Origin: Paenibacillus aquistagni
Lineage (GTDB): Bacteria; Bacillota; Bacilli; Paenibacillales; Paenibacillaceae
DNA length: 64,000 bases
Direction: 5' to 3'
NCBI RefSeq assembly: GCF_900177815.1
Contig: NZ_FXAZ01000002.1
Coordinates: 62,001 to 126,000 of the forward strand
A program made the position numbers and the translations under genes. Under the pieces are notes generated by a model. The model was given only the letters and a program-made list of their open reading frames with translations, had not been told where the DNA came from and made no database searches. Below, one piece after another: positions 25,354 to 33,747 of this stretch (positions are counted from its first letter, which is position 1; every line of letters starts with the position of its first letter).

Positions 25354-26235
25354 ATGACAACAGCTGCTCGCACTAGGGCATTTATCATCGCAGGTCTGCT
25401 TCCTGCCCTTATCCTGTACCTCTTGTTTGTTGTCGTCCCTGTATTTTGGTCATCGTATTATGGCTTCTTCAGCTGGAAAGGGATCGGCGAGATGAAGTTC
25501 ATTGGCCTCGACAATTATACAGAGGTCCTAAAGGATGAGATCTTCTGGAAGTCCTTTGTCAACAATCTGTATATTGTAGCCTACTCGGTATTCGGCCAAG
25601 TGCCTATCGCTCTGCTCTTAGCCATCGTGCTTGCCCGCAATTCATGGTATCAGCGATTCTTGCGCGCATCCATCTTTATGCCGATGGTGCTCTCATCTGT
25701 CGTCATTGGCCTGATCTGGGGATACATCTACCATCCCCAGATCGGAATATTGAACTTCCTATTGGACTCGCTCGGGTTGTCCTCCTGGAAGCTTGGCTGG
25801 CTGTCCGACCCTAAAGTAGCCATGTATTCGATAGGGCCGCCAATTATATGGGCGAATATCGGACCATACCTGATTCTATTTATCGCTGCCCTGCAAAATA
25901 TCCCGGGCGAGATGGATGATGCCGCACAGATTGATGGAGCGACCGGGCTGCGCAAGCTCTTCCAGATTACCCTCCCTATGATCTGGGGCACGATCAAGGT
26001 CGCAATCATTCTGTGTATCTCCGGAAGCTTGAAGGCGTTCGACTTGATCTTCATTATGACTAGAGGAGGCCCGGCTAACTCCACGGAGCTGCTTGCCACC
26101 TATATGTACAACAACACCTTCAACATTTTCCGATATGGCTATGGAAGCGCGGTATCCACATCTATCGTCATCATTAGCCTGCTGCTCATAGCAGGAAGCC
26201 AGTTCCTAATGAACCGCAATAAAAATGTAGCCTAG
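25354..26235 (+). CDS. Sugar ABC transporter permease (MalF/UgpA type)
   Basis: 293 residues, six membrane segments, EAA loop 'DDAAQIDGATGLRKLFQITLP'. Thirty-one bases separate it from the binding-protein stop, and AGGAAGGGAA provides the ribosome site. It forms the import channel with the next gene. The substrate is unknown, but it is likely an oligosaccharide given the family. Confidence 0.93.
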   Translation: MTTAARTRAFIIAGLLPALILYLLFVVVPVFWSSYYGFFSWKGIGEMKFIGLDNYTEVLKDEIFWKSFVNNLYIVAYSVFGQVPIALLLAIVLARNSWYQRFLRASIFMPMVLSSVVIGLIWGYIYHPQIGILNFLLDSLGLSSWKLGWLSDPKVAMYSIGPPIIWANIGPYLILFIAALQNIPGEMDDAAQIDGATGLRKLFQITLPMIWGTIKVAIILCISGSLKAFDLIFIMTRGGPANSTELLATYMYNNTFNIFRYGYGSAVSTSIVIISLLLIAGSQFLMNRNKNVA

Positions 26236-26268
26236 ACTTAGTCTTTCTTACGAGAAGGAGGAGACCCC

Positions 26269-27144
26269 TTGCACACAAAACCGATTCCTATGTCCTCCTC
26301 CGCTCGCGGAGGGAGCATCGTCATTCGCAAGATGGGGCGCGGAGCAACTTGGTGCATGCTGACATTTTACGCGCTCTTGACGCTGTATCCCTTAATCTGG
26401 CTGTTCGTGAGCGCCTTTAAGGACAATCAAGATTTCTTTTCACGGCCATTTGGCCTGCCATCAAGCTGGCATTTCGACAACTTCAGCCGGGCATGGAAGG
26501 TAGCCGGCATGGATATCGCACTGCTGAACTCGGCCATTGTGACCTCTGTCTCCCTTGTACTGACCGTGTTGATCGGATCACTAGCAGCCTTTATCCTGTC
26601 TCGCTTTCACTTTCGGCTCAAAGGGGCTGTGATGGGACTATTTCTCATCGGAATGCTCATTCCGGTGCACAGCACCTTGGTTCCTTTATTCATCATGATG
26701 AAGGAAATGTCGCTGCTAGACACCTATGCAGCTCTTGTACTGCCTTATATCGCCTTTGAGCTGCCGATTGCCATCTTTATCATCTCAGCTTACATGACAA
26801 CCTTTCCGAAGGAGCTGGAGGAAGCCGCCACGATTGATGGCGCAGGATACTGGAGCATCTTCTGCCGCATTATGCTGCCGCTGTCCATGCCCGCCATCTC
26901 AACCGTTGCCGTGCTTGGCTTCTTAAGATTCTGGAATGACTTTGCCTTCCCATTGGTGCTGATCAACAAGCCGTCTTTGAAGACATTGCCGCTTAGCTTG
27001 TCCATCTTCGCCGATGGTTATGGAACCGACTACAGCCTGACTCTAGCTGCCCTGACAATATCGGTTATACCAACGATCATTATCTATCTAATCTTCCAAG
27101 AGCAGATTATGAAAGGGATGCTTGCAGGCTCGGTAAAAGGCTGA
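26269..27144 (+). CDS. Sugar ABC transporter permease (MalG/UgpE type)
   Basis: 291 residues, six membrane segments, EAA loop 'EEAATIDGAGYWSIFCRIMLP', ending 'MKGMLAGSVKG'. The start is a TTG at 26269, well supported by AAGGAGGAG 8 bases upstream. It is the last gene of the second YesMN/importer locus. The terminator at 27244 follows after 99 bases. No ATPase gene is present. Confidence 0.93.
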   Translation: MHTKPIPMSSSARGGSIVIRKMGRGATWCMLTFYALLTLYPLIWLFVSAFKDNQDFFSRPFGLPSSWHFDNFSRAWKVAGMDIALLNSAIVTSVSLVLTVLIGSLAAFILSRFHFRLKGAVMGLFLIGMLIPVHSTLVPLFIMMKEMSLLDTYAALVLPYIAFELPIAIFIISAYMTTFPKELEEAATIDGAGYWSIFCRIMLPLSMPAISTVAVLGFLRFWNDFAFPLVLINKPSLKTLPLSLSIFADGYGTDYSLTLAALTISVIPTIIIYLIFQEQIMKGMLAGSVKG

Positions 27145-27243
27145 CGCTACAACACTACCCCATCTTCAAATAAATACAGATACAGCTAGAACCTTTACCC
27201 ATCTATTGCAGCAACAAATTCAGAAACACCCTCCCCCTATATA

Positions 27244-27286
27244 GAGGAGCAAGAAAGGCCAAAACATGCCTTTCTCGCTCCTCTTT
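27244..27286 (+). terminator. Terminator of importer locus 2
   Basis: GAGGAGCAAGAAAGGC pairs with GCCTTTCTCGCTCCTC (one mismatch) around an eight-base loop and is followed by TTTC. The following 150 bases up to the aminopeptidase gene show no other feature. Confidence 0.75.
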
Positions 27287-27436
27287 CGCTTTGTAGAAGT
27301 GTTATATTTTAGACATTCTCCCGTCGGATGCATAGATTTTGAACATCTGACGTTGTATAGTAAAGATTAGTATGAGAAGCGAAAGTTGGTTATATTTAAA
27401 GTAGGCATAATCAAGAAGCTAGGAGGCGTACATAAG

Positions 27437-28675
27437 ATGTCCAATGCAGCATTTGAATCTTTGTTAGAGAAATACGCAGAATTGATCGTTAAGGTTGGGG
27501 TTAATGTCCAGCCCGGTCAAGAAGTTGTCGTGGGAGCTTCCATTGAAGTCGCTCCGCTTGCACGTCTCGTAGCAAGCAAAGCCTATGAGGCAGGCGCAAG
27601 CAATGTGCATGTCGACTGGTCCGATGATGCGCTCGCTCGCATGAAGTATGAAAAGGCAGCTGACGAGGTGTTCGAGAACTACCCCGAATGGGAAAAGCTT
27701 AAGCGTGATTCCCAAGTTGAGAAGCGTGCGGCATTTATCGCGATCGTATCCCAGAACCCAGACAACCTCAAGGGCATCGATCCTAAACGGATCTCCACCT
27801 TCCAGAAGGCTGCGGGCAAGGCGCTTGAGAATTACCGTCAGCATGTTCAATCTGATAAAGTAAGCTGGACGGTCGTTGCTGCGGCTTCTAAGGATTGGGC
27901 ACTGAAGGTGTTCCCTGACGCTTCCGCGGAAGAAGCTGTTGAGAGGCTGTGGGAAGCTATCTTCAGCAGCGTTCGCTTGCATGCGGAGGACCCAATCCAA
28001 TCATGGAAAGAGCATAACGAGACACTCCATAAGAAGGTTGATGTGCTGAACCAATATCATTTTGAGAAGCTTCATTATACAGCACCTGGTACCGATCTTA
28101 CGATTGCTCTTCCTAAAAAGCATTTGTGGGTCGGCGCAGGAAGCACGAATGAAAAGGAGATTCCGTTCATGGCTAATATGCCAACGGAGGAAGTGTTCAC
28201 AGTGCCTCTGCGTGATGGCGTTGACGGATATGTATCCAGCACCAAGCCGCTTAGCTATGGCGGCAATCTGATTGACAACTTTAAGCTTACCTTTGAGAAT
28301 GGCCGCATCGTCAAGGCCGAGGCTGAGGAAGGCTTAGAGGTGCTGGAGCATCTGATTGACAGTGACGAAGGCTCTCATTATTTGGGCGAGGTGGCATTGG
28401 TGCCGCATCAATCCCCAATCTCTGAATCCAACATTTTATTCTATAATACGCTCTTTGACGAAAATGCGTCTAACCACCTTGCTATCGGAAGCGGTTATGC
28501 ATTCAACGTAGAAGGCGGCAAGAAGATGTCCCGTGAAGAACTGACGGAAAACGGCGTGAACAGCAGCATTACCCACGTTGATTTCATGATTGGCTCTGCT
28601 GACATGGACATTGACGGCATTCAGGCCGATGGAACAGTCGTGCCAGTATTCCGCAAAGGCAACTGGGCAATCTAA
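27437..28675 (+). CDS. M29-family aminopeptidase (AmpS/PepS type)
   Basis: 412 residues, clan-MQ M29 thermophilic metallo-aminopeptidase. The N-terminal 'YAELIVKVGVNVQPGQEVVV' and the C-terminal metal-site segments ('GEVALVPHQSPISESNILFYNTLFDENASNHLAIGSGY' region, with the conserved Glu, His and Asp, and 'HVDFMIGSADMDIDG') are characteristic. It removes N-terminal amino acids from peptides in the cytoplasm using Co/Zn. ATG 27437 is chosen over an upstream in-frame start because AGGAGG lies 10 bases before it. It is monocistronic. Confidence 0.95.
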   Translation: MSNAAFESLLEKYAELIVKVGVNVQPGQEVVVGASIEVAPLARLVASKAYEAGASNVHVDWSDDALARMKYEKAADEVFENYPEWEKLKRDSQVEKRAAFIAIVSQNPDNLKGIDPKRISTFQKAAGKALENYRQHVQSDKVSWTVVAAASKDWALKVFPDASAEEAVERLWEAIFSSVRLHAEDPIQSWKEHNETLHKKVDVLNQYHFEKLHYTAPGTDLTIALPKKHLWVGAGSTNEKEIPFMANMPTEEVFTVPLRDGVDGYVSSTKPLSYGGNLIDNFKLTFENGRIVKAEAEEGLEVLEHLIDSDEGSHYLGEVALVPHQSPISESNILFYNTLFDENASNHLAIGSGYAFNVEGGKKMSREELTENGVNSSITHVDFMIGSADMDIDGIQADGTVVPVFRKGNWAI

Positions 28676-28858
28676 GGCAGAACAACGATCATCTAGCCGA
28701 ACAAAGATTGCTTCCAGCAGGTTCAATCTAGACAGCAGCGTGATCGCGGCCACCATATAGGCATGACAGCGATTATGATCATTCATTGCATATACCTCTA
28801 ATATGCATGACGATTCAGCTTGATGATTATCGCCAAGCATACCTGCTTATAAGGCGTG

Positions 28859-28892
28859 AAAAAGGGACTTTGCTCACTGCAAAGTCCCTTTG
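28859..28892. terminator. Bidirectional terminator
   Basis: AAAGGGACTTTGC pairs perfectly with GCAAAGTCCCTTT over a five-base loop, between the convergent aminopeptidase and MarR genes. Confidence 0.85.
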
Positions 28893-28902
28893 TTGATCCA
28901 AC

Positions 28903-29370
28903 TTATTCGGCCTTTTCACGGTCCACAGTCTGCATGCCTGCCTCCTGCTTCAGTACCTGAATCATCTTGCGGTAAGCGAGCACTAGCCGCTCCTTCTCCT
29001 CTTGGCTGAAGGTGGTCAGCAGACTTTCTGACAGCTTGCAGTGCTTCTCCTGCATCCGTTCAACAATCGCTTTGCCTTGTGCGGTAATCATGACACGAAT
29101 ATTGCGGCGATCTTCATGCATGACTTGGCGCTCCACATAACCCTTCGTCTCAAGCTTATTCGTCAAGTTGGTGATCGCCGGCAGCGATACGCCAAGCAAG
29201 GCCGCCAACTCCGAAGACGTCTTCGGCCCGGATTCCTCAATGGTCTGCAGGATAAAATATTGAGAGGCGGATACCTCATTGTCAATAATTTTGGCAAATG
29301 CGATGACGTACTCTGTCATATGATCGCTGATGAGCCAAGTCAGCTCTTTATCTATGTTGAGATCGGACAT
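28903..29370 (-). CDS. MarR-family transcriptional regulator
   Basis: 155 residues with the MarR winged helix: recognition region 'TSSELAALLGVSLPAITNLTNKLETKGYVER' (about 54-84) and the wing 'EDRRNIRVMITAQGK'. MarR dimers usually repress neighbouring efflux or stress genes and themselves. AGAGG lies 11 bases before the ATG. It sits downstream of the IF-3 paralogue on the same strand, with 96 bases between them. Confidence 0.93.
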   Translation of the reverse strand: MSDLNIDKELTWLISDHMTEYVIAFAKIIDNEVSASQYFILQTIEESGPKTSSELAALLGVSLPAITNLTNKLETKGYVERQVMHEDRRNIRVMITAQGKAIVERMQEKHCKLSESLLTTFSQEEKERLVLAYRKMIQVLKQEAGMQTVDREKAE

Positions 29371-29414
29371 GTTCTGCTGAACCTCTTTTCTACGAATTCA
29401 AAAAACAGCATTTC

Positions 29415-29452
29415 ATTATACCATATTCTTATCGCTGTCATGAATATAATTC
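29415..29452 (-). promoter_or_regulatory. Candidate MarR promoter region
   Basis: On the minus strand a TATAAT (29420-29415) lies 45 bases before the MarR start. An ATGACA lies upstream at a sub-optimal 15-base spacing, and a GAATATAATTC palindrome (29442-29452) adjoins it. The palindrome could be an autoregulatory operator, but this is a guess. Confidence 0.3.
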
Positions 29453-29466
29453 GCGTTCCCGCTTAT

Positions 29467-29946
29467 TCAGTCCAATGGATTCAGCTTCACGGCGGCCTGC
29501 TTGCCGCTCAGTTGGATGCCTGTCTCCTGCTTCCCTGCCTCCTTCAAGTCCTTAAGGAGCGCTTGCAGCAGTTCTTTGGCCTTATCCCCTTCCTTGCTGC
29601 TAGATAGTCGAATCACGAGTTGCACGGCATCCCCACCGCGCAAGATCTTCTCGCATTGCTGCTTTTTCGTATCATAATCATGGTCCTCGATATGCGGCGT
29701 AAGACGAATCTCCTTCACCTTAGCTGCTCTCTCCCGCTTCTTCGCGCTTGCCTTCTCCTGCTTCGCTTGGGCTTTAGCTATCAATGTGCATAGCGGCGGA
29801 CTTTGGTATAGAGAGGTGCATACGAGGTCCACCTTGAGCTTCTTCGCCAGTGCCAGCGCTTCTGCGGTAGGCACGATTCCTAAGTCCTCCCCATTAATTC
29901 CTGTAAGCTGTACTTCTGCTGCTTTTATTTTCTCATTGGCAATCAT
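29467..29946 (-). CDS. Diverged translation initiation factor IF-3 paralogue
   Basis: 159 residues. The start 'MIANEKIKAAEVQLTGINGEDLGIVPTAEALALAKK' and 'VKEIRLTPHIEDHDYDTK' align by eye with the N- and C-domains of IF-3. It differs in two conserved places: the usual 'CRIMDYGK' after the N-domain reads 'CTLIAKAQ', and the FRGRE motif of the C-domain is absent ('IRLSSSKEGDKAK'). It is not followed by rpmI-rplT, the canonical infC neighbours, so I infer a second, specialised copy. ATG 29946 follows AAAGGTGAT; canonical infC uses AUU. Confidence 0.82.
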   Translation of the reverse strand: MIANEKIKAAEVQLTGINGEDLGIVPTAEALALAKKLKVDLVCTSLYQSPPLCTLIAKAQAKQEKASAKKRERAAKVKEIRLTPHIEDHDYDTKKQQCEKILRGGDAVQLVIRLSSSKEGDKAKELLQALLKDLKEAGKQETGIQLSGKQAAVKLNPLD

Positions 29947-30076
29947 TGTGAATATCACCTTTCATTCGATATAATAAGTTCATGATACATAGATGTAAGC
30001 TAAACATAGGTGAAGAGCAGTGCTTAAGTAGTACACTCCCACCACTCTAATATTATACCAAAGGAGACAGTGTACC

Positions 30077-30331
30077 ATGGCCTACTATGCTGCAATTCTT
30101 GATATGGTGGATGAATCCAAAAATCAAACCTATCGCCCCCATCATTTGGCGTACTTGGACAAGCTGAAAGCAGAAGGCAAGGTTTACTTAAAAGGACCGT
30201 TCAAGGATGGTTCTGGCGGTATGGTCATCTATATTGCGGATACCTTAGAGGAAGCAAAGCAGCTTGCTGAGAATGACCCCTATGTAATCGAAGGTGTGCG
30301 CAGTCTGAATTTGCGCGAGTGGGGCATTTGA
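30077..30331 (+). CDS. YciI family protein
   Basis: 84 residues, ferredoxin-like alpha/beta fold. The pattern 'RPHHLAYLDKLKAEGKVYLKGPF' followed by 'DGSGGMVIYIADTLEEAKQLAENDPYVIEGV' is that of the YciI family, small dimeric proteins with a conserved His/Asp pair, proposed enzymatic but without an established reaction. AAAGGAG lies 10 bases before the ATG. It is divergent from the IF-3 paralogue. Confidence 0.9.
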   Translation: MAYYAAILDMVDESKNQTYRPHHLAYLDKLKAEGKVYLKGPFKDGSGGMVIYIADTLEEAKQLAENDPYVIEGVRSLNLREWGI

Positions 30332-30384
30332 GTTATCTTGCCCACGGTTAATCTCGTATGCACAGCATCACATCACAACGAATA

Positions 30385-30437
30385 GGCGGCTGTCCTAAGG
30401 CCATGAGCTTGCTCTCATGAACCGTAAGACAGCCGCC
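30385..30437. terminator. Bidirectional terminator
   Basis: GGCGGCTGTC pairs with GACAGCCGCC, and an inner CATGAG/CTCATG hairpin extends the structure, between convergent yciI-like and AAA ATPase genes. Confidence 0.75.
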
Positions 30438-30448
30438 TTGCTGTGCTA

Positions 30449-31252
30449 TTAGAGGTGACGCAAATACTGCTCGGGCTGATTCAAAAAGGAGCGCATCAGA
30501 TTGACATGCTCCAGATCATCATAGGCCACTTTCTCAATCGGGAGCTCATCAAAGTTATAAATGACGGCATCCGGAAAAGCCATTAAAATCGGCGAATGGG
30601 TGACGATAATAAATTGGCTGCCTTGTGCAACCATATCCTTCAGCATCGAAATCAGGGTCAGCTGCTTCATTGGCGACAGCGGTGTCTCCGGCTCGTCGAG
30701 CAGATATAAACCGCCTGGAACGAAGCGTGATTGAAACAGCCTGAGGAAGCTCTCCCCATGGGATCTAGCATCGAGGTTATCCCCATAATAGCGGTCCATC
30801 TGTGCGATCGAGTTCAAATAAGCGCTGCGCGCTTGATTCTGCGCAAAGACGGAGCGATCCTTATACTCTTCTTCCACCTCCGCCAAGCGCTCGACAATAT
30901 CCTGCCGCGTCTTGGACATTCGCCTAGCAAAATTCAAAAAGTCCTCTGCACGCAAGAAAAAACCTTTCTTCGTCTTCACCGACCATGTGCACTTGAGCGT
31001 CTCGCCAAGAGCACGAGCAGGCTGCAGGCTGGGATCCTCATCCACAGCGTCTGCGCCGACGGTAATAGAGCCAATCGCTGCTGCAACGGCTTCGAGAATC
31101 GTAGATTTGCCAGAGCCGTTATCCCCAACAAATATCGTCACTGGAGCTTCCAGCTTCAACTTGTCCATCGCTTGAACAAGCGGCAAATGAAAGGGATATT
31201 CATTCCCGTGATCAGAATGCTTAGCATGAAATTGCACGGACTTGAGTATCAT
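30449..31252 (-). CDS. AAA-type ATPase of the OLD/ABC-like group
   Basis: 267 residues with ABC/SMC-like ATPase motifs: Walker A 'GDNGSGKST' (about 40-48), Walker B 'GLYLLDEPETPLSP' near 200 and the H-loop 'IIVTHSPILMAFPDA'. No helicase, nuclease or membrane domain is visible. Such stand-alone AAA ATPases (COG3910 type) are of unknown role, and no nuclease partner adjoins it to suggest a defence system. ATG 31252 follows GGGAGGGTGAG closely; an in-frame start at 31288 lacks a site. Confidence 0.88.
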   Translation of the reverse strand: MILKSVQFHAKHSDHGNEYPFHLPLVQAMDKLKLEAPVTIFVGDNGSGKSTILEAVAAAIGSITVGADAVDEDPSLQPARALGETLKCTWSVKTKKGFFLRAEDFLNFARRMSKTRQDIVERLAEVEEEYKDRSVFAQNQARSAYLNSIAQMDRYYGDNLDARSHGESFLRLFQSRFVPGGLYLLDEPETPLSPMKQLTLISMLKDMVAQGSQFIIVTHSPILMAFPDAVIYNFDELPIEKVAYDDLEHVNLMRSFLNQPEQYLRHL

Positions 31253-31338
31253 CTCACCCTCCCATCTGATTATACGCTGAGCTACCATGCTGAAGGATCA
31301 GAAGAGGATGGAGTGATCGACCAGCAAGCCACCCACGC

Positions 31339-32127
31339 CTACTTTTTCCGAAATACGGTATAGCCGTTTGAATGTGAAAAATCAAGCTTCTCTGCGAGAC
31401 GCATCGAAGATACATTGGATACATCGCATTCCCATCTTGGAATCAAGCCTTGACGCGAGCAGTGCTGAATAAAGGCCGCCGCTGCGAATCTCCCTAATCC
31501 AAGACCGCGATAATTAGGATGTGTTGCAATATCAATTTCAACATAAGGAGAACCAAGACATACCGCCGTGCATTCACTTACGATCTTGCCGCCGAAAGTA
31601 ACCGCATAACCAAAGCCCTTCTGCATAAATTGCTGAACTGAACCCCAATTCTCTTTATAGTAGGACTCTGGGAAGGTAGTGCTGGCTGCTATGGTTCCCA
31701 TTGTAATACGTTGAAGCCCAAAGCCTGCCTCTACATAGGCTGGAGGAAAAGCATATAAATGCCCTTTAAGCTCATAAGACATACGGGAACTGCGCTCACC
31801 ATCGTGATCCATAATGCTTGCAAGGCTGTCTTCCCATTCATAAGCTGTCGCAAATAGCAAAAAGCGCTTCTCATTATTTTTGTACTGATCATGATACAGA
31901 TTGCGCAGCCAGTCTAGTACTTTCTTGTCGGAGGCATCGCCAAAAACGGCATATAAACCACTGCCTGTTCCAATCACTGCAGTCGTTGGGTGCTTATCAT
32001 CATTCACCCAGATTGAGCCCTCGACAGTCGAGCTCAACACGGCGTACGCAAAGGATGGTACATAGGTAACAGATGTCAGCAACGGCTGCAGGAGGTGCTG
32101 AAGCGGCTTGGCGTCCAGAACAATCAT
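31339..32127 (-). CDS. GNAT acetyltransferase
   Basis: 262 residues. The C-terminal half holds the acetyl-CoA-binding segment 'IDIATHPNYRGLGLGRFAAAAFI' (about 195-217) and 'NVSSMRLAEKLDF'. The N-terminal half has no clear motif, matching the two-domain layout of the GNAT_acetyltran (ZBD-like) group. Substrate unknown. AAAGGGGAA lies just before the ATG. It is a separate unit upstream of the AAA ATPase on the same strand. Confidence 0.85.
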   Translation of the reverse strand: MIVLDAKPLQHLLQPLLTSVTYVPSFAYAVLSSTVEGSIWVNDDKHPTTAVIGTGSGLYAVFGDASDKKVLDWLRNLYHDQYKNNEKRFLLFATAYEWEDSLASIMDHDGERSSRMSYELKGHLYAFPPAYVEAGFGLQRITMGTIAASTTFPESYYKENWGSVQQFMQKGFGYAVTFGGKIVSECTAVCLGSPYVEIDIATHPNYRGLGLGRFAAAAFIQHCSRQGLIPRWECDVSNVSSMRLAEKLDFSHSNGYTVFRKK

Positions 32128-32260
32128 GCTGATTCCCCTTTTATCTTAAATATATGGTAAATCTATTGACACAAGATATTATACTGGATTTTGCGAACTA
32201 GAACCACTTCTCCCTTATAAGACAGGGCCCTCTCAACAACAAAGCGATCGCTTGCTCTAT

Positions 32261-32632
32261 TTAGGAACAGATCATCAAGAGATTCTCATCTCCGTCCTTG
32301 ATGACAAACCAATGTCCTTGCTCAATCTCTGTCATAACCTCGATTCCGCACTCCTTCACATAAGAATAGGAGGCTTCAATATCATCTGTGCGCAGCATTA
32401 CGGCAGGAGCACGATGTCTTACTTGAGCCATATCCTGAGAACCTTTCCACATCGGCATCGTATCTAGGATGATCTGAACTCCCTTCGTTGGCAGGATGCA
32501 CAAATGGCCGTTCATGATTTCACATGGCGTCGTGATGCCCATCAGATTGCAATACCAATCTCTTGCCGCTTCAATCTGGCTGACCGGGATAAACACACTG
32601 GAAACATGAGGCTCTACCGGGCTTATCGACAT
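32261..32632 (-). CDS. VOC/glyoxalase-fold protein
   Basis: 123 residues with the beta-alpha-beta-beta-beta repeat of the vicinal oxygen chelate fold ('SSVFIPVSQIEAARDWYCNLMG' at the start of repeat 1; 'APAVMLRTDDIEASYSYVKECG' at the start of repeat 2; 'HWFVIKDGDENLL' at the end). Family members include glyoxalases, dioxygenases and antibiotic-binding proteins; the substrate is unknown. ATG 32632 is preferred because AAGGAGG is about 10 bases upstream. Confidence 0.85.
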   Translation of the reverse strand: MSISPVEPHVSSVFIPVSQIEAARDWYCNLMGITTPCEIMNGHLCILPTKGVQIILDTMPMWKGSQDMAQVRHRAPAVMLRTDDIEASYSYVKECGIEVMTEIEQGHWFVIKDGDENLLMICS

Positions 32633-32743
32633 TGCTGCCACTCCTCCTTTTTCAGTAGAATGGTTCACGTTCAACATATCATTATTGGTTTATTTTGTAA
32701 ATGATTTCCGTCTGTCTGCTATTGCATGGAGGCTGCAATCGAA

Positions 32744-32807
32744 CAAAAAAGCCCCCACCCACTCTATCAACTTCCAAGAAGCTTCATAGATGGTATGGAG
32801 GCTTAAC
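32744..32807 (-). terminator. Terminator of the sugar-isomerase operon
   Basis: On the minus strand AAGCCTCCATACCATCTAT pairs with ATAGAGTGGGTGGGGGCTT with wobbles and ends in six T, just beyond the stop at 32813. Confidence 0.75.
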
Positions 32808-32812
32808 CACAC

Positions 32813-33685
32813 TTATTTATATCGCTTGATGAATTCAACCGCTTTGCGAATATCAACCTCTGGAGATTGACCTACCTCGCGCTCAATCGTCAAGTAACCT
32901 GTATAGCCAATATCAATTAGCGCTTGGAAATACTTATCAAAGTCCACATCTCCTTCGCCAAGCGGCAGCTCAACGAATGGACCAGAGGTCGCCATTTCTG
33001 CAATCTTCTCATGCGTCATCGGCTCATAGCCAAGCATGCCGTATACATCGCGAGGATCAACCTCACGAAGACGTCTGCCATCCTTCACATGAGTATGAAC
33101 AATATAATCCTTCAGAGTGTAGACGCCTTGAACCGGATCATCTCCTGTTACCATTACCATGTTCGCTGGGTCAAAGTTCACCGCTACGCCATGACCTGTC
33201 AGTGTATCCAGGAAGGATTTCAAGTGAGCAGAAGGCTCAGGGCCTGTCTCGATCGCAAAATGCCCGCCCATGCCGTTCGCGTATTGGCTCAATTCTTCGC
33301 AAGCAGTCTGCATCGCGGCAAAGATTGCATTCTCCTCATGCGGCACAATGCCGATATGCGTCGTTACGATATTCGTGCCAAGATCAAAAGCAAGATCCAT
33401 CACACGCTTGGACTTCTCAATAATCTCAGGATTCGCCTTGCTGTCCTGGAAGCCGTGGCCGCCGAAATCTCCAACCAATGCGGAGATTTGAAGACCGAGG
33501 TCGTCAATGTATTTTTTCAGCTCTTTACGAGCCTCGGCGCTAAGGTTCTCAGGCGCCATCTCGCCTTTTACGGCATAGATCTGTACACCGTCTGCTCCTA
33601 CTTCCTTCGCCTTGACCAATGCTTCACGCACAGGAACCCGGAAGCTGTCCGTAATGACACCAATCGAATTCGTTAGTTTTACCAT
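32813..33685 (-). CDS. Sugar phosphate isomerase/epimerase (TIM barrel)
   Basis: 290 residues, xylose-isomerase-like TIM barrel. Likely metal ligands are the glutamate in 'FAIETGPEP', the aspartate in 'VNFDPANM', the histidine in 'VHTHVKDGR' and the glutamate in 'LTIEREVG'. It is last in a three-gene operon with a Gfo/Idh/MocA dehydrogenase and a second isomerase, a combination used to oxidise and isomerise inositol-like or 3-keto sugars. ATG 33685 is about 11 bases after AAAGGAG. The substrate is not determinable from sequence. Confidence 0.88.
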   Translation of the reverse strand: MVKLTNSIGVITDSFRVPVREALVKAKEVGADGVQIYAVKGEMAPENLSAEARKELKKYIDDLGLQISALVGDFGGHGFQDSKANPEIIEKSKRVMDLAFDLGTNIVTTHIGIVPHEENAIFAAMQTACEELSQYANGMGGHFAIETGPEPSAHLKSFLDTLTGHGVAVNFDPANMVMVTGDDPVQGVYTLKDYIVHTHVKDGRRLREVDPRDVYGMLGYEPMTHEKIAEMATSGPFVELPLGEGDVDFDKYFQALIDIGYTGYLTIEREVGQSPEVDIRKAVEFIKRYK

Positions 33686-33747
33686 CCTCTTCCATTCTCC
33701 TTTCAACTATACAAGCTTATATTCCCGCATGGATTCCCGCAGCAATC

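Noticed and set aside
30449-31252. AAA ATPase as part of an anti-phage system
   Set aside because: No nuclease, toxin or restriction partner lies on either side, so a defence role would be speculation.
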